A DNA stretch of 64,000 nucleotides from Bacteroidota bacterium (GCA_018267055.1 JAFDZF010000014.1:1-64000); one strand, 5' to 3'; shown: positions 33,300 to 42,616, counted from the stretch's first letter. The notes: generated by a model from the letters alone, not told the origin. Program-made: numbers and translations.

Positions 33300-34523
33300 A
33301 TGAGAGAGGCACTGAAGAAGTTCGAGGAGCGCACACCGGAGATCGTGTTCGAGTGGAGCGATCCGCCCACCGGCGCGCGCGGGTGGGTGGTGATCAACAG
33401 CCTGCGGGGCGGCGCGGCCGGCGGCGGCACACGCATGCGCAAGGGCCTCGACCGCCGCGAGGTGGAGAGCCTCGCGAAGACCATGGAGGTCAAGTTCACC
33501 GTGAGCGGTCCCGCCATCGGTGGCGCCAAGAGCGGCATCGACTTCGACCCCGCCGACCCCCGCAAGCGCGAAGTGCTCGACCGGTGGTACAAGGCGGTGA
33601 TCCCCCTGCTGAAGACCTATTACGGCACCGGCGGCGACCTCAACGTGGACGAGCTCCACGAGGTGATCCCCATCACCGAGCACTACGGCCTGTGGCACCC
33701 GCAGGAAGGCGTGGTGAACGGCCACTTCGCCAACGAGAAGGGGGCCAAGGTGCGCATCCTGGGCCAGCTGCGCTCCGGCGTGAGCAAGCTGGTGGAGGAC
33801 CCCGCCTTCACCCCCATCGTGGGGCGCTATGCGGTGGCCGACATGATCACCGGCTGGGGCGTGGCGGAAAGCGTCCGCCACTTCTACGGCACCTATGGCG
33901 GCGAGCTGCACGGCAAGCGTGTGATCATCCAGGGCTGGGGCAACGTGGCTTCCGCGGCGGCCTATTACCTGGCGCAGCGCGGCGCGCGCATCACCGGCAT
34001 CATCGACCGCGCGGGCGGGCTCATCGCACCGGAGGGCCTGGACGCGGAACGTGTGCGCGACCTCTTCGTCAACAAGAGCGGCAACGCCCTGAACACCCCG
34101 GAGATGATCCCCTTCGCCGAGGCCGACCGGCGGATCTGGGACAGCGGTGCGGAGGTGTTCCTCCCCTGCGCGGCCTCCCGCCTGGTGACGCAGGACCAGA
34201 TCGACCGGCTCTGCGCCAACGGCCTGGAAGTGATCGCCTGCGGGGCCAACGTGCCCTTCGCCGATCCCGAGATCTTCTACGGCCCCATCGCCGAATACGC
34301 CGACGGCCGGGTGAGCGTGATCCCCGACTTCATCGCCAACTGCGGGATGGCGCGCGTGTTCGCCTACTGCATGCAGGACGGATCGGCCCTGACGGACCAG
34401 GCCATCTTCGCCGACGTGAGCACCGTGATCGGCCGCGCGCTGGAACGCACCTTCGCCCGGCACCAGGGGCGCACCGCGCTCACCCGCACGGCCTTCGCGA
34501 TCGCCCTCGAACAACTGAACTGA
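33300..34523 (+). CDS. Glu/Leu/Phe/Val dehydrogenase
   Basis: This 407-residue (412 from GTG 33285) NAD(P)-dependent amino-acid dehydrogenase has the substrate-binding stretch GGAAGGGTRMRKGLD, the catalytic Lys in PAIGGAKSGID, GGDLNVDELHEV, and a Rossmann GWGNVASAAAYYLAQRGA. Whether it acts on glutamate, leucine or phenylalanine is not decidable by eye. It is followed at 45 bp by the ExbB gene but is probably a separate transcription unit. Confidence 0.9.
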   Translation: MREALKKFEERTPEIVFEWSDPPTGARGWVVINSLRGGAAGGGTRMRKGLDRREVESLAKTMEVKFTVSGPAIGGAKSGIDFDPADPRKREVLDRWYKAVIPLLKTYYGTGGDLNVDELHEVIPITEHYGLWHPQEGVVNGHFANEKGAKVRILGQLRSGVSKLVEDPAFTPIVGRYAVADMITGWGVAESVRHFYGTYGGELHGKRVIIQGWGNVASAAAYYLAQRGARITGIIDRAGGLIAPEGLDAERVRDLFVNKSGNALNTPEMIPFAEADRRIWDSGAEVFLPCAASRLVTQDQIDRLCANGLEVIACGANVPFADPEIFYGPIAEYADGRVSVIPDFIANCGMARVFAYCMQDGSALTDQAIFADVSTVIGRALERTFARHQGRTALTRTAFAIALEQLN

Positions 34524-34568
34524 AATTTCCGGGGCCGCTCCACCGTTCCCCAGTAACCGACCAGACCG

Positions 34569-35297
34569 ATGCCCTTCCCCCTCTTCGCCCAAGTGCAACA
34601 GACCGTGGACGCCGCCCGCCAGGTGGCGCAGCAGGCCGCGGCCGCGCCCGCCGTGGTGAACACCCCCACGCAGGACACCCTCACCCTCTGGGACCTCATC
34701 AGCTTCGGCAGCTGGTGGATCATGGGCCCGCTGGCGCTGATGAGCCTGGTCACGGTGTACGTGGTGATCGAGCGCTCCATGGCCCTGCGCAAGGCCCTGC
34801 GGCAGGACAAGGACTTCATCCCCAAGGTGCGCGACTACATCCACGATGGCAAGATCGACAGCGCCCTGAACCTCTGCGCCCAGAGCGGATCGCCCAGCGC
34901 ACGCATGGTGGAGAAGGGGATCCAGCGCATGGGCAAGCCCTCCAAGGAGATCGAGAGCGCCATGGAGGCGGCCGGGCGCCTGGAGATGACCCGCTTGGAG
35001 CGCGGGACCTCGCTGCTCAGCCTCTTCGCCAAGCTGGCGCCGATGTTCGGCTTCATCGGGACCATCATCGGCGTGATCAAGATCTTCTACGACATCTCGC
35101 TCACCGACAACATCAGCATCTCGGTCATCTCCCAGGGCCTCTACCAGAAGATGGTGACCAGCGCCGGCGGCCTCATCGTGGGCATCATCGCCTTCACGGG
35201 CTACCACATGCTGAACAGCCTGCTCGACCGCGTGAGCGCCCGCATGGAGGAGACCAGCCTGTCCTTCATGGACCTCCTGCACGCCCCGACCAAATAA
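34569..35297 (+). CDS. MotA/TolQ/ExbB proton channel subunit
   Basis: This 242-residue inner-membrane protein has three helices: one near 45-70 (WWIMGPLALMSLVTVYVVIE) and two near 150-215 (LAPMFGFIGTIIGVIKIF; AGGLIVGIIAFTGYHML). The cytoplasmic loop between carries the conserved helix. With ExbD it uses the proton gradient to energise TonB-dependent outer-membrane transport. It leads a tight exbB-exbD-tonB cluster. Confidence 0.92.
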   Translation: MPFPLFAQVQQTVDAARQVAQQAAAAPAVVNTPTQDTLTLWDLISFGSWWIMGPLALMSLVTVYVVIERSMALRKALRQDKDFIPKVRDYIHDGKIDSALNLCAQSGSPSARMVEKGIQRMGKPSKEIESAMEAAGRLEMTRLERGTSLLSLFAKLAPMFGFIGTIIGVIKIFYDISLTDNISISVISQGLYQKMVTSAGGLIVGIIAFTGYHMLNSLLDRVSARMEETSLSFMDLLHAPTK

Positions 35298-35306
35298 GCC
35301 GGTCCC

Positions 35307-35705
35307 ATGCAACTGCGACGCAAGTCCCGCGAGCATGCCGAGGTGAGCACGGAGTCGCTCAACGACATCATGTTCTTCCTGCTGCTGTTCTTCCTGATCA
35401 TCAGCACGCTGGCCAACCCGAACGTGATCAAGTTGATGCTGCCCAAGAGCGCCAACAACGAGACGGCCTACAAGCTGCCCGTGAACCTGTCGGTGACCAA
35501 GGAGAAGCAGTACTTCATCAACAAGGAGCCCGTACCGTTCGATGGGTTGGAAGCCGCCCTGCAAAGCGCGGTGAACGGGATGGACGAGCCGACGGTCATT
35601 TTGAACTTCGACCGGGAACTGAGTGTACAGGACCTCGTGGACGTGATGCAGATCGGCGCCAAGCTGAAGATCAAGATGGTGCTGGGCACGCAGAAGAACG
35701 CCTGA
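35307..35705 (+). CDS. ExbD/TolR biopolymer transport protein
   Basis: This 132-residue protein has a short cytoplasmic N-terminus, one membrane helix (about 18-40) bearing the essential Asp in STESLNDIMFFLLLFFLII, and a periplasmic domain. It starts 9 bp after exbB and completes the proton channel. Confidence 0.92.
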   Translation: MQLRRKSREHAEVSTESLNDIMFFLLLFFLIISTLANPNVIKLMLPKSANNETAYKLPVNLSVTKEKQYFINKEPVPFDGLEAALQSAVNGMDEPTVILNFDRELSVQDLVDVMQIGAKLKIKMVLGTQKNA

Positions 35706-35708
35706 CGC

Positions 35709-36533
35709 ATGTACATCGCCGCAGCACCACCGGACGGCCGCACCGAACGCCGCAGTGTGGCGCTCATCGTCACCCTGGTGCTGCACGGCGGCCTGCTCGC
35801 CTTCCTGCTGCTCTGGAAGATCATCACGCCCATCCCGCCGTTCCCGGACAACACCGGTGGCGGCAGCGGCCTGGAGCTGGCCCTGGGCTTCACCGAGCTG
35901 GGCATGGGCGACAATGCGGCCAGCCAGGACCCCAGCCCGCCGGCCTCGCAGGCCCAGCCGGAAACGCAGCCCGAACAGGAGGAGACCACCCTCACCGGCG
36001 TGGACGAGGAGAGCGTGCCGGTGAAGGAGCAGCCGAAGCCGGAGAAGCCCAAGACCGACAAGCCCAAGCCGAAGGAACCGGTGAAGCCCAAGGAGCCCAC
36101 CGTGAGCAAGGGCCTGCAGAACGCCTTGAACGCCTGGAACACCACGGGCAACGGCAGCGAGGGTAAAGGCGCCTCCGATACGCCCGGCAATGCGGGCGGC
36201 CCCACGGGATCGCCCACCGGCAATGGCATCGGCAACGGCTCCGGTTCGTACCGCGGCGACGGCTGGAGCGTGGACCTCGCCGGCCGCAACATCCGCAAGA
36301 AGCCGGTCATCAACGACAAGCCCAGCGTGGGCGGCAAGGTGGTGATGGACATCTGGGTGGACGCGGACGGGAAGGTGATGCGCGTGGTGCAGAACACCAG
36401 CAAGAGCACCACGCTGGACCAGAACCTGGTGAGCATCGCCAAACGCGCCGCGCTGGAAAGCTCCTTCTACCCGAACCCCAAGGCCACGGGCGAACAGAAG
36501 GGCACCATGACCTTCATCTTCACGCTGGAGTAA
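35709..36533 (+). CDS. TonB-like energy transducer
   Basis: This 274-residue protein has one N-terminal membrane anchor (about 18-38, LIVTLVLHGGLLAFLLLW), a long Pro/Lys/Glu-rich periplasmic spacer with KPKPEKP-type repeats (about 75-135), a Gly/Asn-rich segment, and a TonB C-terminal-like domain (about 190-274, GGKVVMDIWVDADGKVMRV). It starts 3 bp after exbD and ends 1 bp before folC. It would couple ExbBD energy to outer-membrane receptors. Confidence 0.9.
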   Translation: MYIAAAPPDGRTERRSVALIVTLVLHGGLLAFLLLWKIITPIPPFPDNTGGGSGLELALGFTELGMGDNAASQDPSPPASQAQPETQPEQEETTLTGVDEESVPVKEQPKPEKPKTDKPKPKEPVKPKEPTVSKGLQNALNAWNTTGNGSEGKGASDTPGNAGGPTGSPTGNGIGNGSGSYRGDGWSVDLAGRNIRKKPVINDKPSVGGKVVMDIWVDADGKVMRVVQNTSKSTTLDQNLVSIAKRAALESSFYPNPKATGEQKGTMTFIFTLE

Positions 36534-36534
36534 G

Positions 36535-37752
36535 GTGGACTACGAACGGACGCTGGCGTACCTCTACGCCCGGCTTCCGATGTTCTCGCGCATCGGCAAG
36601 GCCGCCTACAAGGCCGACCTCTCGAACACGCAGGCCCTCATGGACGTGCTCGGCCATCCCGAGCGGGACCTGAAGTGCGTCCACGTGGCCGGCACCAATG
36701 GCAAGGGCAGCACGAGCCACATGCTCGCCAGCATCCTCCAGGAGGCCGGCCTGCGGACCGGCCTGCACACCTCCCCGCACCTGAAGGACTTCCGTGAGCG
36801 CATCCGCATCAACGGTGAAATGGTCCCGCAGGAGGCGCTGGTGGAGTTCGTGGACCGCTACCGGGACCGCTTCGAACCGATCCAGGCCTCGTTCTTCGAA
36901 TGGAGCGTGGCCTTCACCTTCCATTGGTTCCGCGAACAGCAGGTGGATATCGCCGTGATCGAGACCGGGCTGGGCGGCCGGCTGGACAGCACCAACGTGG
37001 TGACCCCGGAGGTGAGCGTGATCACGAACATCGGCTGGGACCACGCCGACCTGCTGGGCGGCAGCCTGGCGGCCATCGCCACGGAGAAGGCCGGCATCAT
37101 CAAGCCCGGTGTTCCCGCCGTGATCGGGGAAGCGTCACCGGACCTCGCGGACCTCTTCCGGGCCAAGGCCGCAGCCGTCGGGGCACCGCTCCATCCCGTG
37201 GACCAGCAGGCCCCCCTCCCCTATGCCCTGGACCTCGCCGGCCCCCACCAGGAGCGCAATGCCCGGACCGCCCTCGCCGCCGTGCACCTCCTCCAGCAGC
37301 GTGGCTGGCCGATCACCGAGGAGGCCATCGCCCGGGGTCTGGCGCACACCCGTGCCAACACCGGCTTCGCCGGCCGCTGGCAGACCATCGGCCAAGGGCC
37401 GCTGACCATCGTGGACGTGGGCCACAACGAGGACGGCCTCCGGGTGGTGAACGACATGCTGGGCCGCACCCCGCATGAACACCTGCACATCGTGCTCGGC
37501 ACCGTGAACGACAAGGACATCACCCGGATGTTCGCCCGGCTGCCCCGGAACGCGACCTATCACTTCTGCAAGGCCGACATCCCCCGCGGGCTGGACGCCA
37601 TGGAACTGCGCGACCGCGCGCGGGAAGCGGGCTTGCAGGGCGAGGCCCACGCGAGCGTGCGGACGGCCTTGGAGGCGGCCCGCGCACAGGCCGGGGCGAA
37701 GGACCTGGTGCTGGTCACCGGCAGCGTGTTCGTGGTGGCCGAGGCCCTGTGA
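36535..37752 (+). CDS. folC: Bifunctional folylpolyglutamate/dihydrofolate synthase
   Basis: This 405-residue Mur-ligase-like enzyme adds glutamate to folates. It has the P-loop VAGTNGKGSTSHMLASIL (about 46-63), TSPHLKDFRERI, AVIETGLGGRLDSTNVV, and NIGWDHADLLGG. The start is GTG 36535, 1 bp after the tonB stop; the next in-frame ATG would cut into the conserved N-terminus. A terminator follows at once, then the left end of the integrated element. Confidence 0.93.
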   Translation: MDYERTLAYLYARLPMFSRIGKAAYKADLSNTQALMDVLGHPERDLKCVHVAGTNGKGSTSHMLASILQEAGLRTGLHTSPHLKDFRERIRINGEMVPQEALVEFVDRYRDRFEPIQASFFEWSVAFTFHWFREQQVDIAVIETGLGGRLDSTNVVTPEVSVITNIGWDHADLLGGSLAAIATEKAGIIKPGVPAVIGEASPDLADLFRAKAAAVGAPLHPVDQQAPLPYALDLAGPHQERNARTALAAVHLLQQRGWPITEEAIARGLAHTRANTGFAGRWQTIGQGPLTIVDVGHNEDGLRVVNDMLGRTPHEHLHIVLGTVNDKDITRMFARLPRNATYHFCKADIPRGLDAMELRDRAREAGLQGEAHASVRTALEAARAQAGAKDLVLVTGSVFVVAEAL

Positions 37753-37756
37753 ACGA

Positions 37757-37782
37757 AAAAGCCCCGGATCACCGGGGCTTTT
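37757..37782. terminator. Bidirectional terminator of folC and, originally, the tRNA-Val operon
   Basis: A perfect 11-bp stem (AAAAGCCCCGG / CCGGGGCTTTT) with a 4-nt loop has A and T tracts on the two sides. It abuts the left attachment repeat. Before insertion it would have followed tRNA-Val(CAC) on the minus strand. Confidence 0.85.
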
Positions 37783-37830
37783 GTGGGACGTACTGGATTC
37801 GAACCAGTGACCTCATGCGTGTGAAGCATG
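37783..37830. repeat. Left attachment site (attL): 48-bp direct repeat of the tRNA-Val 3' end
   Basis: This 48-bp block is identical to 57113-57160. It comprises the last base outside the tRNA plus the T arm, variable loop and anticodon arm of tRNA-Val(CAC), read on the minus strand. After it the sequence diverges and no D arm or 5' acceptor strand follows, so it is a remnant, not a tRNA gene. The tyrosine recombinase gene begins 143 bp to the right. Confidence 0.93.
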
Positions 37831-37945
37831 GACTCGGGCTTTTCCAGCAGTACTCCTTGCTCTTCCTATCCTTCGATTAACACTCAAAAGCAGCGCCCAT
37901 AGGGTAAAATGGGTGAGCGCTTGATCTTCCCGTTTTTCACCTCTA

Positions 37946-37967
37946 CATTTACCCCATCATTTACCCC
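37946..37967 (+). repeat. Tandem CATTTACCCC repeats (candidate recombinase arm sites)
   Basis: CATTTACCCC occurs twice with a 12-bp period, ending 5 bp before the recombinase ATG. An inverted GGGTAAA is at 37902-37908, TTTTACCCC recurs at 39277-39285, and ATTTACCCC is near the right end at 57050-57058. Placement at both ends fits arm-type recombinase sites. Confidence 0.45.
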
Positions 37968-37972
37968 GCATC

Positions 37973-39226
37973 ATGGCAGGCGCAAGTATCAACCTGAATC
38001 CGAAAGCCAAGGCTCACGGTTTCAGCGCCCGATTCGTGTGTCTCACCGGAAAGGACGTGAAGGGAGGGAAGCATCCGATACGCCTCCAGCTGATCCACAA
38101 CTTGAAGGTGAAGCGATTCAGCACAGGTGAGGCCTGTGCGATCGACCACTGGGATGCAGAGGCGGGAAGGATGAAGCCCCGAGCTGTAGGTGCTGCTCAA
38201 ATCAATGGGGTCCTGAATGCCCTCGAGGCACAGGTCGTTGGAATAGTGGACGCCTTGGTGGTGCACCGCTCCTTGACTTTGGACGGCTTCGAGGCACGAT
38301 ATCGAAGACCCAAGGCCTCAGAAGATGTGCTGGCCTTCATGGATGAGGTGGTCGATGAGATGGAAAGGGCGGGCAAGGTCGGGAACGCCGCCACCTATCG
38401 CAACACTGCACGTATCCTTCGCCGGTTCACCGGACGCAAGCCGCTGCCCTTCGTGGATCTGACGCCTGCTAAGCTTGAGAAGCTTGAATATCAGTTGCGA
38501 TCGGAGGGATGTACCGGGGGGGGCATTTCCGTCTACATGCGAACCCTCCGAGCAGTGGTCGGCAAGGCGATGAAGGCAGGGCTGATGCACCGCGACCAGT
38601 ACCCGTTTGAAACGGGTACCCAAGCAGGCTACTCGCTGACCGACCTGAAGAGCGAACGTAATCCGCGAGCGCTCACTGAAGAGAATATGGACAAGCTCAA
38701 GCGGTTTCCCTTCGCAGATCATCCGCATTTGGAGCAGGCTGTCCGTCTCTTCCTGTTCAGCTACTACGCCCGAGGCATGAACTTCGCCGACATCGCACGA
38801 TTGAAACGGTCGGATGTCTACGACGGCCGCATTTTCTATCGCCGGAGCAAGACCAAAGAGCCGTTCGCTATCCCGGTGAGTGCCCCCTTGGCCGAAATCC
38901 TGGCCAACTTCGATAGCAGCGATCCGACCTATTTGTTCCCGATCTTGACGGGAGACCATGCAACTGAAAAGCAACAGTGGTACCGGATCCAGAAATGCCT
39001 GAAACGAATGAACCTTGAGCTGAAGGAGGCTGGCGACATCGTGGGCATCACTGTTCCATTGACCTCATACGTGGCCCGGCATACGTTCGCCACCACGTTG
39101 AAGCGTAAGGGCGTTGACGTCGCGGTCATTTCAGAGAGCATGGGTCATGAGAGCATCAATACGACCCGCGCTTACCTCAAACGATTCGGTAGCGAGGTCC
39201 TGGATGCTGCCGACACTCTGCTTTGA
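37973..39226 (+). CDS. Tyrosine recombinase (integrase) of the island
   Basis: This 417-residue protein has the Bacteroidota integrase plan: an N-terminal arm-binding domain (about 10-65), a SAM-like core-binding domain (about 115-215), and a catalytic domain (about 230-417). Catalytic residues are Arg267 (YARGMNFADIARLK), Lys293 (RRSKTKEP), Arg369 (YVARHTFATTL), His392 (MGHESINTT) and nucleophile Tyr401 (RAYLKRF). It would integrate and, with an excisionase, excise the island between the 48-bp repeats. It is read away from attL. Confidence 0.94.
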   Translation: MAGASINLNPKAKAHGFSARFVCLTGKDVKGGKHPIRLQLIHNLKVKRFSTGEACAIDHWDAEAGRMKPRAVGAAQINGVLNALEAQVVGIVDALVVHRSLTLDGFEARYRRPKASEDVLAFMDEVVDEMERAGKVGNAATYRNTARILRRFTGRKPLPFVDLTPAKLEKLEYQLRSEGCTGGGISVYMRTLRAVVGKAMKAGLMHRDQYPFETGTQAGYSLTDLKSERNPRALTEENMDKLKRFPFADHPHLEQAVRLFLFSYYARGMNFADIARLKRSDVYDGRIFYRRSKTKEPFAIPVSAPLAEILANFDSSDPTYLFPILTGDHATEKQQWYRIQKCLKRMNLELKEAGDIVGITVPLTSYVARHTFATTLKRKGVDVAVISESMGHESINTTRAYLKRFGSEVLDAADTLL

Positions 39227-39518
39227 ACCCTGGATGGGACCCCTTTCCCAGCGGCGGCATGAGGCACAAGACACATTTTACCCCTCCCCGGGTGGGTGCC
39301 GGGATAATAGTGGGTACCCTTCCCAGCAGGTGGTTTTCAGGTTTCTCGGCTCGCATGCACCGCGCGCACGCGCATACAGCTGGCCAGATAACCAGTGGTG
39401 TGAGGCGGTTCGAAATTCTCATGCGGAGTTCACAATCCTCTACCCCCGCGAAGTATTTCTCCCCGGGGGGGAGGGAGCCCGACGGAGATGATAATCACGT
39501 TGCAGTTCTGTCAGCGGT

Positions 39519-40370
39519 ATGAAGCAACCCGAAAGGACGTTTGAGCGCGAGCTGGACCGACTGACCCTAGCTCTATCACGTCATTTTACAGACATCTACA
39601 CTGCCTCTGTTCGATGGTCCAGGTATCAGCATGAAGGTGGTAACATCGTTGTAGAGGTGGCTTTTGGCGCGTTTCTCCCAGACGTCCAACAATTCGCTCG
39701 ACGCTTTGAACATTCACCTGGGCTGCCAGATGCATTGGAACTACTCGAGATCATGGTCGACGACTATGAATTCTTGGACGCTCCTGTTTGGAATGAAGAC
39801 GGCACCTTGAACGTTGGGCTCGGTGGAAGCTCCGTGCGCCATGGTTTTCGATCCGGCGATCCTTCAAGAGCGCAGATCGAAAAGAATGGCATCGAGGATG
39901 TGCGCGACCGTGAAGTCGTCCTACTCCAGTATCGCAACTCTCTCGCCCAGAGCATTAAGGCTATACGAGTTGCGTTGCCTGATTGGGGAGATGTCCAGAA
40001 GACCGGCTTGACATCGAAGACAATCCGTGCACCTGAAGCTCCTCCTCTGATCCCGTTACGCGATCGATTTCGATCTCCTCAACAGTTCGAGAGGTTCATT
40101 GCCCTCTTGGTGGAACGCCGGATAGTCGATGTCGATGGGGCGTTCCTTGCAGGTCATGGCCAGAAGAGCCGGTTATGGGGCGCGTACGAAGGCGCGAGTG
40201 AAAACCGGACGTTGAAAATCGCGATCGGGACAGATGCTGAGATCGTAGCTACGTTGAACGACGCCTTCCCCTCACTCACGCTCTCCGCTGCACGCCCTCA
40301 GGACTTGCGGGGAACCAAAGCGCATGCAGCGATGCGGGCCGCCTTTCAAGTGGCTCGCTTTCCTCCATAA
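39519..40370 (+). CDS. Hypothetical protein of the island
   Basis: This 283-residue soluble protein has no signal peptide or membrane helix. The N-terminal half is acidic and aromatic (FERELDRLTLALSRHFTDIY). The C-terminal part (about 185-283) has RFRSPQQFERFIALLVERRI followed by DGAFLAGHGQKSRLWGAYEG, which looks like a folded helical module. I do not recognise it. It lies between the integrase and the helix-turn-helix gene, a position often held by regulatory or accessory genes in such islands. Confidence 0.6.
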   Translation: MKQPERTFERELDRLTLALSRHFTDIYTASVRWSRYQHEGGNIVVEVAFGAFLPDVQQFARRFEHSPGLPDALELLEIMVDDYEFLDAPVWNEDGTLNVGLGGSSVRHGFRSGDPSRAQIEKNGIEDVRDREVVLLQYRNSLAQSIKAIRVALPDWGDVQKTGLTSKTIRAPEAPPLIPLRDRFRSPQQFERFIALLVERRIVDVDGAFLAGHGQKSRLWGAYEGASENRTLKIAIGTDAEIVATLNDAFPSLTLSAARPQDLRGTKAHAAMRAAFQVARFPP

Positions 40371-40471
40371 GTTCCTCAGTTCCCTCTTTGCTGAGGATGA
40401 TGTAGGAACTGCATGTGCTGCGCCGGCATCCTTTGCCCAGCCATCGGCCATTTCGCCGTGGCAGGAGCAAA

Positions 40472-40777
40472 ATGAACAATCCATTTGAGGAGATCACCGC
40501 CAAGTTGGAGGCCTTGGCGGCAGACGTGCGGATCCTGAAGGCCAGGACCACTGGTGAGAAGCCTGTTGATGAGTTGGGGGGATTGGACTTGGCTGTGAGC
40601 GTCACAGGGCTCGCACGCCGTACGATCTACAAGTTGACCCATCGACGGTCCATACCACATCGGCGGGTAGGTGGGCGTCTGTATTTCCGCCGTTCCGAGT
40701 TGGAGCAGTGGATCGACTCCGGGCGTCGCCAGACGGCTGAGGAAGTTGCGATCGACCGAATGGAAGGCAGCAGGTAG
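40472..40777 (+). CDS. Helix-turn-helix DNA-binding protein (excisionase-like)
   Basis: This 101-residue protein has an N-terminal coiled-coil-like helix (NPFEEITAKLEALAADVRIL) and a MerR/Xis-type winged helix (about 45-85: LAVSVTGLARRTIYKLTHRR, then SIPHRRVGGRLYFRRSELEQ). Such proteins in Bacteroidota islands act as recombination directionality factors or regulators. ATG 40472 is chosen over an upstream in-frame extension lacking family features. Role in excision is inferred. Confidence 0.75.
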   Translation: MNNPFEEITAKLEALAADVRILKARTTGEKPVDELGGLDLAVSVTGLARRTIYKLTHRRSIPHRRVGGRLYFRRSELEQWIDSGRRQTAEEVAIDRMEGSR

Positions 40778-40816
40778 GTCGAACTATGACTTCAGACCGG
40801 CAACTACTCCGGGCTT

Positions 40817-41716
40817 ATGTTCGACGGGTTGAAGCTTCGTGTGTCGTCGGAGAGGGATCAACGACGTTTGCGCGACCACCCACGGCTGGATTTCGTTCCC
40901 GACCGAACTGGAAGGTTCCAGGCGCGCTGGGGGCACCTTCGCCTGATCGGCGATGAGATTCGGTGCTGGGAGATACGCGGCTCGTTCCACCATCTGCATC
41001 ACGGCAACAACGCGACCGATTTCCTGCATGGTGAGTTCGTGCAGGTCGTCACGGATTTTTGTTTGGACTTGGGTCTCCATGCCTCAACATTGATGCTGAC
41101 GAATCTGGAAGTCGGGGTGAACATCGTCCCCTCAGTGCCCACCCGACAGGCCCTTCAGCAGATCATCCTGCATCGGACGAAACACGCTACTGGAATGGGG
41201 AGGGGTGCCGTGGGGATAGAGTTCCGGCACGCGATGTACCTCATCAAGATCTACGACAAAGCGCTCCATGCCAATGTCGAGGGAGAGATACTGCGGTTCG
41301 AGGTCGCCGTGAAGAAGATGCGCGAGCTGGAGATGTTCAATATCAGGACCTTGCATGATCTGTTCGAGGTCAGCGTTTGGGCTGATATGAGGACCTACTT
41401 GCTCCGCCGGTTCGATGAGCTATTCATCGCAGAGCCGGAGGTGCCACTGCATGGGCTGCGTCCGGCGCAGCGGATGCTGGTGGAGCTAGGTCGGGATCCC
41501 CAAAGGTTGATCGGGTTGGACCCACGCCGCAGGTGGGAGAAATTGAGGGTGCTCCGACGGATATACGCCCGTCATGCCACCAGCAGCTTGAGGGCTGAGC
41601 TGCGTGCAGCCATCGAAGCGAAGGCAACGGCCGTTGGACCGCCTATGGGGGCACATTGCAGGGTTGTGGGCCCTGCACTCGGAGGGGCGGGGGCACGAGG
41701 GGCATACCTCGGATGA
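40817..41716 (+). CDS. Replication-initiator-like protein (phage X/gene II type)
   Basis: This 299-residue protein contains LTNLEVGVNIVPS (about 94-106) and IKIYDKALHANVEGEILRFE (about 145-164), continuing with VAVKKMRELE. This resembles the K-x-YDK then R-x-E pattern of filamentous-phage and plasmid replication proteins. An N-terminal FHHLHHGNNATDFLHGEF could hold metal-binding His residues. If right, the excised island could replicate as a circle. Assignment is by motif recollection only and is tentative. It follows the helix-turn-helix gene by 39 bp. Confidence 0.5.
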   Translation: MFDGLKLRVSSERDQRRLRDHPRLDFVPDRTGRFQARWGHLRLIGDEIRCWEIRGSFHHLHHGNNATDFLHGEFVQVVTDFCLDLGLHASTLMLTNLEVGVNIVPSVPTRQALQQIILHRTKHATGMGRGAVGIEFRHAMYLIKIYDKALHANVEGEILRFEVAVKKMRELEMFNIRTLHDLFEVSVWADMRTYLLRRFDELFIAEPEVPLHGLRPAQRMLVELGRDPQRLIGLDPRRRWEKLRVLRRIYARHATSSLRAELRAAIEAKATAVGPPMGAHCRVVGPALGGAGARGAYLG

Positions 41717-42116
41717 ACGCACCGCTAGCAGTAAGAGGTGAGAACATCCGGGGTACTGTCCTGCAGCGAGTGGTCCCTGCCACCCATGGACTGCTCATTG
41801 CTTTGTTCCAAAGCGTCCATGGCCACGGCGGAAGAGGTTATCGTCAGCCAGAACGGAACGGCAGTATGACCACTTGGGTGGCGCTCTAGTGGGGCTCCAT
41901 CCTTCACATCGCACGGAAGCCTCTAAATTGGGACCACATACAGGCGGGTAACCGCCGGTCCTCTGAGACGGAAGTAGGACACCATCTCAAAGCGGAGGAT
42001 CAATGCACGGCTGTGCCTATGGCGCGGGCCGCTGCCTTGGTCCATGCTTAGGGCTGTCCTACGCCCCGTCTCGTGGCCTGGTGGTGTGTCCGCGCCACCA
42101 CTTGAAGTCACAGCCA
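41717..42116. other. 400-bp gap with no supported gene
   Basis: Short reading frames on both strands here lack signal peptides, domains or coding character. No hairpin, tRNA or long repeat is seen. It separates the replication module from the cargo. Confidence 0.5.
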
Positions 42117-42489
42117 ATGCGAACTCAACTCTTGCTCGCCACTCTCCTTTTTGCCGCGTCTGTCACCGCCCAACAACAATCCACATCCATCTACGGGAAC
42201 GACGCCCAAGAGACGATCGTGAACAAGCAGGTCCCAGCGGATCAGAAGTGGGCGCTCATCTCCGTAGGTGCAGGGAGCGCCGTCTACCTCAATTATGGAA
42301 CGGGAATGGAGGTCATGGTCTCTCAGTTCCGTGGAGGATGTGGTGAATCTTCTCCTGTGGAATGGACAAGATGACAAGAACGGGATGCACTTGACCGTGA
42401 AGCTGCCCATGGGCCTTGCAGCAGGCACGCCCGTATCAATAGTCTGTAGCATTGATTCATATGTGGTGGTGGGCGAGTATGGGAAATAG
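42117..42489 (+). pseudogene. Small secreted protein gene broken by a frameshift
   Basis: ATG 42117 starts a signal peptide (MRTQLLLATLLFAASVTAQQ) and a short mature region up to GSAVYLNYGTGMEVM. In that frame the sequence then becomes nonsense and stops at 42374. One frame over, a coherent stretch SVEDVVNLLLWNGQDDKNG, then HLTVKLPMGLAAGTPVSIVC, runs to a stop at 42489. A single-base shift near 42310-42330 would join them into a protein of about 123 residues. It is either a decayed gene or a sequencing error. No family recognised. Confidence 0.55.
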
Positions 42490-42616
42490 CTTGGCCAGCG
42501 ACGACGGGGCCTCACATGACGCGATAACCCAAAGGGTGAAGAGGCAGATGAAATCTGCATTCGTGAGCGAAGTAGACTCCATTACTCCGAGCAGAAATGA
42601 GAAGGACCTGCAAACG

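Noticed and set aside
33353-36166. 937-codon open frame over the dehydrogenase, ExbB and ExbD genes
   Set aside because: It reads through four well-supported genes in another frame and is Arg/Pro/His-rich.
37784-37830. A third tRNA-Val gene
   Set aside because: Only the 3' part of the tRNA matches. The D arm and 5' acceptor strand are absent, so it is the left attachment remnant.
41656-42100. Small genes in the gap after the replication-like gene
   Set aside because: Short frames on both strands lack any coding signs and are mutually overlapping.
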